From Cordia subcordata (taxonomy: Eukaryota; Streptophyta; Magnoliopsida; Boraginales; Cordiaceae), in contig JAPTOF010000011.1 of assembly GCA_028554755.1 (NCBI GenBank), forward strand, positions 6,104,501 through 6,168,500: a DNA stretch of 64,000 nucleotides, in the 5' to 3' direction. The first letter of the stretch is position 1, and each line of letters opens with the position of its first letter. The translations under genes and the position numbers were made by a program. The notes below the pieces were generated by a model. The model was not told where the DNA came from and searched no databases. It worked only from the letters and a program-made list of their open reading frames with translations. This document shows positions 56,047 through 64,000 of this stretch, piece after piece.

Positions 56047-56607
56047 ATGGGAGGAGCAGCAAGTCGTCTTGTTAATTCAGCTTGGTCAATGAAGGCAGCA
56101 ATTCAATACTACTTGCACCAAGGAAGCCAACAACCAGCAACCTTGCGACCACCACAAGACCTGGAAGCTGAAGCGGGAGGTCACACTCAGAGGTCGACTG
56201 TTAGGCAACATGCTCTTGCCGCGGCGGCAGGCAACCACACGAAATGGTTGTTGCGTATCCTGGGATTTTGTTTTACAGCGCTTGGTACGGCAGCGCAGTG
56301 CCTTCAAATCCTCCAAACAATCCACCACCAAGGCCTCCCGGTAACCTATTACTTGTTCTGCTTCGCATTGATCCTCACTCTGGTTATCCTTCTTTTATCT
56401 AAATACATTCCACGTGATTTCATCAAGATTCACATAATCCTAGCGCCATGTGCTCTCTGCGTAATCCTGGCCGCCTTCTTCTGTGTCGTCACCATGCCCT
56501 TCCCGCTGTGGCTCAAGCTCACCACTTGGGCCTGCTTAGGGGCGTTACTTCTTGTCGTGCTCCTTTTCTACTGTTTTTTCACAGCTTCTAGTCCCGACGG
56601 AAATTAG
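56047..56607 (+). CDS. MGGAAS four-TM protein, copy 2 (unrecognised family)
   Basis: A complete 186-codon frame, same length and no intron, as in copy 1. MGGAASRLVNSAWSMK is identical to copy 1 over 16 residues. Residues 21-34 differ most. PPQDLEA, GGHTQRSTVRQ and the first hydrophobic segment (WLLRILGFCFTAL) are kept. The four hydrophobic segments are placed as in copy 1, and the tail ends SSPDGN. In one stretch, GG becomes CV at 137-138. There is no frame damage, so selection may still act, but the many amino-acid changes argue for relaxed or changing constraint. I do not recognise the family. The AATAAA of copy 1 is not present in the same place after the stop codon. Confidence 0.82.
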   Translation: MGGAASRLVNSAWSMKAAIQYYLHQGSQQPATLRPPQDLEAEAGGHTQRSTVRQHALAAAAGNHTKWLLRILGFCFTALGTAAQCLQILQTIHHQGLPVTYYLFCFALILTLVILLLSKYIPRDFIKIHIILAPCALCVILAAFFCVVTMPFPLWLKLTTWACLGALLLVVLLFYCFFTASSPDGN

Positions 56608-57423
56608 CACGCAAGGTCAGAAATTAGCAAGCAAGAACACTTTGGGGGCTGTGAAGTTTAATATGTATAACCTGTTGAACTCTTAGCTATTATCTCCACT
56701 TTATTTGTTATGAGTTCGTATAATTATGTTAATCTGGTGAAGGAATATATGACTAATGGCCTCTTGGTTTCATTGTATCGTCTTGCATGCATATATGGTA
56801 CAAATTATTGTTTTTTTGTAGATTTCCTGCTTTGTTCCAGGATCTGTCTTCTCCTAGTCACAAAGGGTCCTTCTTTATTTGGCAACGTACCAAAATATTC
56901 TATTAAAAAGATAAAAGGCTAATGCTATATTTGGTATATGCTTAATATAAGATATGAAAGTATGATTTATTTTGAGTTTTCATAGCAAGTATGTGATAAG
57001 ATATATTAAATCTTAGAATATGTGTCTTCATTTTAATAAGATAAATATCTTTAAATAAGTATATCACTATTAATGTCTTTGCATTCCTAATAATAAACTA
57101 AGAAATATGGGGTTTTATTTTGAAATTAATTAGTGATAGATTAAAATAATCCAAAATATCATATATAATAATCTTGAATTTCATGATATATTAATGTAAA
57201 AGAAACTGTATATTCTTTAATTTTTGCAGAAAAAACAAGTTTTCTTTTGGTAGCTCATTTGCACACAAAAGAGTTAACATAGTTAAAGACTTTTACATAT
57301 ACACCTTTTCATCTAAAATAAGATCTTTTATATAAACTTTTCATTTATATTAAGGTATTTTATCTCATTGGCTTGGACTAAAAGATAGACTTTCAGAACC
57401 AATCAAAGTACTTAGGACTCCAA
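56608..57423 (+). other. 3' flank of MGGAAS gene 2
   Basis: Counterpart of 43877-44757. Contains repeat R at 57066-57270. The frame in the flank at 56710 is not a recognised gene. Confidence 0.7.
57066..57270 (+). repeat. Dispersed repeat R (copy 4)
   Basis: See the copy at 18508; it has the same position relative to gene 2 as copy 3 has to gene 1. Confidence 0.75.
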
Positions 57424-59035
57424 TTAATGGATCAATGCAAATTAGTCGCTAATTTAGTGATAAGTACAACTAGGTCCCCAGAACTCTTTAAAGTTAATCT
57501 ATATTGCATAGAAATTTCTATTGCTAAAAAATCTTCTTGTCAACATTATACAAGATGCTACATGTTTGCTAAAGTTCTTCGCGAATCCAGATGCATCGAC
57601 AGTTTCCGCATGTGTGCTAGGGTCCAAACAAGACCTGCTTCGTTTGCTGTCTGTCAAGTTCCTTTTTTTTAAGAAAAATATAATTACAAAAAGAAAAGAG
57701 GAAAAGAGGGGAGGGGGCTGCTTTTCTTTTTCCTTTTTTTTCTCACCTTAGTAGTTGGAGTGTGTTTTACACTGATGAAAAGGAGCACAAATGCTCTTGT
57801 GGTGTACATAGCGGTGAGTGTACAGTATAATTTGCATGCGGTGTAGGTGTACGGGGTAAATTATAAATATTATTATACAATTTTAGATTAAAAAAATATA
57901 GTATTAGAAAATAAAAAATATATATATATGATTCCTTAATACTGTTAAAATTTTAAAATGTACTATGTATTGAGGATAGAGTAAATATGATGAAGTAAAT
58001 GACAGGCAAACATCTGATTAAGTAATTGTATTGGTTTACTAAATGTATTAGAAATGATAGCGAAACACAAATATTCTACAAAGCTAAAATAGTAATTGGT
58101 TGGCAAATGCTATATGTAGAAGAATATATACCAATTAAATGAGTTCTAAATTATAAAAGTTTTAAACATTAGGCTTGATTTAGTTTTGAAAAGTTTCAAG
58201 TTAAAAAAACAACAGTCAATGTTATGAAAAGATAGATTGTATTATGAACCATGACATAACTTCATAGAATAAGTATATAAATATAATAGATAGATGGCAT
58301 GAAACAGGTTTAACCAAGTGAACCACAAAATTGCCGATATTATTAGATGGGGAAATTTATATTAGACAAAGTATATCAAATTGCACCTGCCCCTCTCAGC
58401 CACCCTCTATTAAGCTCCTCTATTTTCTTCTTTTCCAAGCAAGGCCATGGCTATCGACATTGTCTTAATAAAATTCTCCTTTTGCCCGTGGAATAGGCGT
58501 TGGCCGACCTACGTAAATTAGTGTCATTAATTTCTTGTTTATTTTATCTCGGTTTACACCATGTTTACCCTAACAATAACTTTGATAAAACATAGGTTAA
58601 ATGCAATTTGCTCTATAGGAAGTACAAAGAATCCATCATTTTGCAAAATATTACAAATAATTTGCCAAATACACTTATTGATACAGAAAATACTATGAGA
58701 TCACACATTTTGTGATTGTTCTAACACAAATTAATAACCCAACATGACATATGACAAATACAATCGTACATCCATGTAGAAAAATTGCAAAATTTAAAAT
58801 AATCTTATAAGATCTTAGGTCATTTTTCACTAATTGATTTCTGTGATAAAATCTCAGTGATTGTTAATCGTGACAAATGGACATGTTTATTGAACATATC
58901 TGAAAGACATTTATAATATATGGACTTGTTTATTGAACAAAACTTCGAAGGTGGTGAATGATATATGAAAATAGGTTAAAAATAAAATGATATTTTTGGT
59001 TCTCTTCAAAATTCAATGGTTGAGGCAGTGATTGT
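57424..59035 (+). other. Duplicated unit 2, compact form
   Basis: Holds in direct succession the three segments that in unit 1 are split by 1.4-kb and 2.7-kb insertions. It has no gene. Unit 2 therefore shows roughly the pre-insertion layout. Confidence 0.75.
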
Positions 59036-59186
59036 TTGGCTTTCTTGTAAGAATTATAATTAGTGACCTGTCGGTTTTATTATACCATGCATGCAGATAT
59101 TGCACGATTTTTTTTTTCCCCTCGACGTAGCCTTCTTTACTCGGCAAGGTACCAAAATTGTCTATTAAAAAAGATAAAATGCTTCT

Positions 59187-59365
59187 ATTAATGTCTTTGC
59201 GTTCCTAACAAAAAACTAAGAAATATGGGGCTTTATTTTAAAATTAATTGGTGATAGATTAAAAAAATCCAGAATATCATATACAGTAATCTTGAATTTC
59301 ATGATATATTAATGTTGAAGAAATTGTTTATTCTTTAACTTTTGCAGAAAAAGAACCAAGTTTTG
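59187..59365 (+). repeat. Dispersed repeat R (copy 5)
   Basis: tattaatgtctttgcgttcc... to gatatattaatgttgaag..., then an aagttttgtt block. No MGGAAS gene precedes it directly, so it is either a stray copy or the end of a lost third unit. Confidence 0.7.
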
Positions 59366-60389
59366 TTATGGTCCATCATTTTCAGACGAAAATGTCAAAC
59401 ACATTTCAATTAAGGGTACAGGCCATGTGAGTTACTTTGTGTGTTTCCTAATTTTTGATTTCTGATCTCAGATATATGCCCTCAGGTGAGTTTTTTTCTG
59501 TCCACAGAAGAATTCCCTCGGGGTGTTTCCGCCCAAAGAAATTGTCACGCCTCTTCCTCTCGATTTACTTGTGGGGTGCTGCAGATCAATAATGATAAAA
59601 TAGTAAAGAAATTATTTGATGAGTAGACTTGAAAAGTCAAAATTATAATAGTCCTGGTACGTTTTTGATACCTGATATCACAGAGATAGGGGAGTACGTG
59701 GGCCTTCTATGACTCTCCTCGTTTTATCTAAACAGATTTCACGCTCTCCCCTGCAAGAGAACTCTGCACAAATCATTGCTCATCTGACAGACACCCCCCG
59801 GTTGAATCTCGTCCTAAGATGGACTCAGAGTGGAGATGCTGAAAGTGATCTTGGACGGTCTGCTTGATCAGCGCTTGTTATTCGAGTACGAGTACGCCTT
59901 TGCCTTTGGATTGTTGTGGCATGGACTAAACTTTGTATTACTGGTCCCCTCGTCGAAGCCATTGAACCCGTGATTTTTAGCCACCCAAAACTTTCTCTTC
60001 TTGCCTCCAGAAATCATCAAGCTTCGACATGAATTCTATATTGTAAATCAATGCTCTAAAACATTAAAAAGAATATATAAATAATTGAATTTTAAAATTC
60101 ATGTATTCTAAACAGATTATAACGTTCATTTCTGAAAGCTTTTCTTGCAATACTTTGGTACAAAATACCTTTCAGGTTTTCATCTAGTCTTTTTCTTTTG
60201 TGCCTTCCTGATTCTCAAGACTTAGTATGTATGTTAGCGTTGTTAATTTAAATAATAACTCAGTATTAAGAACTTTTATCCCATAAATCTAAAGTTCAAG
60301 CCTTACTCCTATTGTACTGTGGATTAATGGTTAAACATGGATACTGATCTAGTGCCTCAATAAATGCCAGAACAGAAGTGCCTAGGAAC
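59366..60389. other. Intergenic DNA, nothing recognised
   Basis: I see no reliable open frame. It separates the MGGAAS cluster from the PUB gene. Confidence 0.4.
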
Positions 60390-60840
60390 ATAAGAAAATA
60401 CCCTCATTTACATTTAACTCAGTCCCGATTATCTTAAAAATAACCTATTTGATCTATAATATTTTCAAAAAATGGTACTGTATGTGGTCCCTCCAGTTTC
60501 AAAAGTGACCAATTGGTCCCTAATGTTTATAAAATGCGACCCAATTGATCCCCATTTTAGTGTTAGAAATGGTTATGTGACCTCATTTTGGCATTAAAAA
60601 TAGTCAAGAAGTGGTCGTATGACCAATGAATGGGGATGGAAATTGATTTTTTTTTTTTTTGTGAAGATTGATATTTTTTGCAAATATTAACAACTCAATC
60701 GGTTACTTTTGAAATAATATGGACCAAATTGACTTCTTTTCAAATATTAAGGATCAAATAGGTCACTTTTAAAATAACAAAAACGAGATTAACACTTTTT
60801 GTGAACAATAAGACTATTTGTGGAATTTTCCCTTAAAATA
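60390..60840. mobile_element. Foldback MITE-like element
   Basis: The left part (gaaaataccctcatttac... to ...aataacctatttgatc) matches the reverse complement of the right part (60740-60835: gggaaaattccacaaatag... to ...gtgacctatttgatcc), so long inverted ends are present. The interior has ggtccctccagtttcaaaag and ttggtccctaatg. The superfamily is uncertain (MULE-like possible). Confidence 0.5.
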
Positions 60841-61049
60841 ATAACTAAAAAGAAGCAATTGCGCCACATTATGAAATGAAGATAGGCTAATGTCTAAATT
60901 ACACATGAACATTTTGAACACTTGATTTCATTTATATATTTCAAGTGTCAATTCCATTGACAATCTGAAGCACTGAAACTCCACAAGAGTGCTATTATCT
61001 TATGAGTTTAATCTATCAGTGCAAGTAAGCGTGATCAAGCAACCAATAA

Positions 61050-61349
61050 GAAAAAGGAAGGGGGAGGGGGGGTTTGAGGGTGGACTCGGTAAAAATTTGT
61101 CTATTCCTACAATATTATACTGTTGATGATTAGCTGTTTATGGTCAATGCACACTAATACAAGAAATCTAAATAGCTCAAGGCTGCAAGTAATGAGGCCT
61201 TTCAAAAACAATCCGAGCTACAAAACACCATCCATCTTAACATCTTCTGCTTCAATCGTAATTTAATACAATATCAAACTTGAAACATCTATCAGTAACT
61301 TAGCAGAATTGGGAAGAGCACCCTTCAAGAATTTCTTGTAGTCACAAGA
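61050..61349 (+). promoter_or_regulatory. Upstream region of the PUB-type gene
   Basis: The leader before ATG 61350 shows a CAAT-like ccaataag (61040-61047) and AT-rich stretches. A TATA box is not certain. No experimental support. Confidence 0.3.
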
Positions 61350-64000
61350 ATGGATACTGTGAATGATGAAACCATATATGTTGCTGTGGGGAAAGATGTG
61401 GAAGAGAGCAAACCGAATCTGGTTTGGGCATTATGCAATGCTAGAGGAAGGAAAATTTGCATACTTCATGTTCACATACCGGCTCAGAAGATACCTTTCT
61501 GTAACACTTTGCTTTTAAACTGTTCCTTTTTACATGATATAGCGATATTATCATCTCTTTAGTGGTCCAGGTTTCCTATTTGAATAGAATTTTTTATTTT
61601 ATATGTAAATGATTTAACATTCAATATATTATCATCTCTTTACTGGTCCAGGTTTCCTATTTGAATAGAATCTTTTATTTTATACATAAGAGATTTGACA
61701 TTCAATACATGAACTCTAGTCGTATATTGAAGGGATAAAGAGAGAATATAAATCATTACTATTTTGTTATATTCAGTTCTCTTGTTGTATAATTGTTCAG
61801 TTGTCTGTCTAATAATTCTTGTGCTTTAGTGCTGCTGAATTCAATGTTTTTGTACTATTAAAGACTATAGAAACATTAAAATGTTCTTGACTAGATTCTT
61901 CCTTTAGCATTGATGGAATACATGAATTTCTAAAAATATACGGAAACCTGAAGGTAATAGGGTTGCATATATGCTACGAAGATTTGATTTTCTGCCATCC
62001 CTTCTAAGCAAAAGGAACTAAACGAAAGAAGAAATGAAGAAAGTTGTGTTGCGTTCCTCGCACATCTTGAGCAATATGATATAAGGAAAACTTCACTGAA
62101 ACTGTTGCCAATGGCTGCTTTCTTTTACTTGGTCTGCGGGGGCTGCAATGCGACTAAAGGATCCCCGGAAAGAACATCGAATGAGAGAATACCGCCAGAT
62201 TGAGAGGCAAAAAGTCCACAGGGTTCTGGAAGACTATTCTCTAATATGCGAGGAAGCAGGGGTACTTCCTTTCATAAGTCTTTTCATTTGATGTCATTGC
62301 TGCCTTGTCAAAAGACTTCCCCTGAAACTTGATAAAACATTGCATGAAAACTTATGCTTCAAGGTTTACATAGAATAGAAGCTAGGATAGATTTCATCTG
62401 TCAACCAGGGATAAGCATAATGCAGACTCTTAATATTACTGGTTGCTGCCATCAAGGTAAGATATGCTACACAATGGTCCTTTTTCCAGGTCATCACGGA
62501 GAAACTATATGCTGAATGGAACTCCATAGAGAATGGCATTATCGAGCTCATATCTAGACATGGTATCAAGAACCTTGTCATGGGAGCAGCAAGTAACAGA
62601 CTATACACGAGGTAAAAGGCCACAAAACAAGTTCTGGTAGGTTGGTTGGCATTATCTTAATAAAACTTCTTCTAAGAAGTCATGAATTATCTATTTATGA
62701 ATATGATCTGTGTATTTCTGTCTTGCTCTATATTACAGGAAAATAACAGAACCTAAGTCTAGGAAAGCCATATATGTGCGCATACATGCACCAGCTTTCT
62801 GCAACATTTGGTTTGTATTCAAAGGCCACCTGACATACACAAGGTATGTCTCTATGGTCCAGTTCTTCCTGTTGAGCTTTGTCTCCATTTGGACTATATG
62901 AGGAACAACATGGTTTTTCAGAGAGATTGGATTATTTAACCAATGGTTAGGGTGCATATGAACAGTCATAAAAATGTGTGTTCTATGCTTTAGACTTGCG
63001 TTTTCTACGTGTCGTTCTTGTAATGACATAGTGATATCCTATTCATGGATGTCAGAACCACTAATATAGCTAGCTATATCTCTGAAGATCAAGATCAGGT
63101 GGAATTAACACGCGAGTAGCATCAATATTACATCGAGCAAGTCCAAATACTGAAAGTGGACAGTCTAGTTCCTCCATAGGAAGGCCTGACAATGATGGGA
63201 TAAGACTCAATGCAAACTCTTCCCCTGAAGCAGCTGGAGAGGTAACGCCTCATAGAATTTCCAGTCCAGAGAGGAGCATTGACGGCTGGAACGGCACATT
63301 GCAGGGAACCTCTTCTGTGGAGTCATACTTCTCAACATGTGCGCCAAGTGAAAGAGACAATGATTCACCTTCAATCTCCTTTCCAAATATTGACAGGAGC
63401 AAAACTGATGGAGGGCATGATTATTCATCTCCTCCCAGCACTGGAGTAAGAAATATTTTATGATAAGGCTGATAATTAATATGTGTAACATGAAACTCCA
63501 CATATATAATGCCTAATTTTATTGGTAAAGATGCACATCATAGGGGCAAGAGCATAAACGACAATTTAGCTTTTAGAAGTTTGACAAGAATCTAAAGGTT
63601 TTATTTGGTTGATTGAGTTAATGGTTGGTGAATCTTTGTTTGGATATCTCACTAGTGATCCATGGGTTGTTTCAGGAAGGAAGCACAAACCATGAGATTT
63701 ATGATAAGCTTCGGCAATACACTTCAGAGATAGAAAATTTGAAGCAAGAAGCATATGAAGAATCAATCAGGTGTAGAAAGCCTGAAAGGGAAACCTTTGC
63801 AGCTTTGCACAGGGTAAACTTCAGATTACCATTTATTCTTTTACCTTTTTACAGATACTAGAATAAGAATAAACTGAATTTTTGTGCTATAGCTGTCTAA
63901 AAGATCAGAAAGATATTCCATAAATTCTTTTAGGGATCACTACTTTAAACAAGAACTTGAAGAATGAATATTTGTTCTGAATGAAGTTCAGCTTCTAAAA
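61350..64000 (+). CDS. U-box E3 ligase/receptor-like kinase, 5' exons (USP domain), partial
   Basis: Split reading frame with GT-AG borders. Exon 1 61350-61500: DETIYVAVGKDVEESK, LVWALCNARGRKICILHV and PAQKIPF, the start of the USP-like domain of PUB33/34/35-type kinases. Exon 2, start uncertain (about 62110-62159), ends 62261: KEHRMREYRQIERQKVHRVL. Exon 3 62490-62611: NGIIELISRHGIKNLVMGAA. Exon 4 62739-62843: SRKAIYVRIHAPAFCNIWF and KGHL. Exon 5 63094 (or 63088)-63445: Ser-rich linker. Exon 6 63676-63813: coiled coil with EIENLKQEAYEES. A likely exon 7 opens at 63891 and meets TGA at 63965. Exon 1 ends in phase 1 and no AG before exon 2 fits it cleanly. Kinase and U-box domains would lie beyond the window. 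The enzyme type is known to join a receptor-like kinase with E3 ligase activity. Confidence 0.78.
61545..61706. repeat. 81-bp tandem duplication in intron 1 of the PUB-type gene
   Basis: atattatcatctctttactggtccagg... starts at 61545 and again at 61626, with a few changes. It lies in the intron just after the exon 1 donor. Confidence 0.85.
63891..63967 (+). pseudogene. Likely exon 7 of the PUB-type gene with an in-frame TGA
   Basis: After acceptor ...gctatag at 63890 the frame gives SKRSERYS, then FKQELEE, then TGA (63965-63967), then IFVLNEVQLLK. In the family a coiled coil with EEL/ELEE continues here. A CGA to TGA change would explain the stop, but the border may be wrong. Confidence 0.35.

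Overview
The window looks like nuclear DNA from a flowering plant, most likely a eudicot. It is AT-rich and full of plant-type retroelements and small DNA transposons, and it has only a few host genes, one of them with GT-AG introns. I see no rRNA, tRNA, CRISPR or bacterial-type operon.

Left part (1-17 kb): a degenerate Ty3/gypsy retrotransposon on the + strand enters from outside the window. Its gag tail, protease, RT, RNase H and integrase are all broken, and its 3' LTR ends near 9.07 kb. A noncoding LTR-like element (5.28-7.10 kb) is inserted in it. Beyond lie an hAT-type MITE (11.3-12.0 kb), a 375-bp solo LTR, a second copy of the noncoding element, a Harbinger-like MITE split by a solo LTR (14.2-16.5 kb), and a copia LTR with its primer-binding site (17.2 kb).

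Central part (18-39 kb): a nested stack of transposons. A CACTA-like sequence holds a LINE (20.14-38.54 kb). The LINE is split by a complete Ty3/gypsy element on the - strand (21591-34678) with a perfect 5-bp target-site duplication (TSD), GGCTT. The 3' LTR of that element holds a further related LTR (22.19-24.16 kb). The RTs of both gypsy copies and of the LINE have lost catalytic residues.

Right part (39-59 kb): a small gene cluster for an unrecognised 186-residue protein. It starts with MGGAAS, an N-myristoylation-like signal, and has four hydrophobic segments. Two intact copies (43316-43876 and 56047-56607) lie in a tandem segmental duplication, with several truncated relics of the same 5' end nearby. 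A three-LTR, two-internal-region copia-like element (39486-43216), flanked by a perfect CATGC duplication, sits in the promoter of the first intact copy. An hAT element (8-bp TSD) carrying a Harbinger-like MITE (TTA TSD) sits in its 3' flank.

Right end (61-64 kb): the 5' exons of a U-box E3 ligase/receptor-like kinase of the plant PUB33/34/35 type (USP-like domain, then the start of the coiled coil). It runs off the window; one unresolved exon border and one in-frame stop raise the question of whether it is intact.

The transposon genes do not work together as a pathway. The window records nested insertion and decay around two host loci: the MGGAAS four-TM family and the PUB gene.
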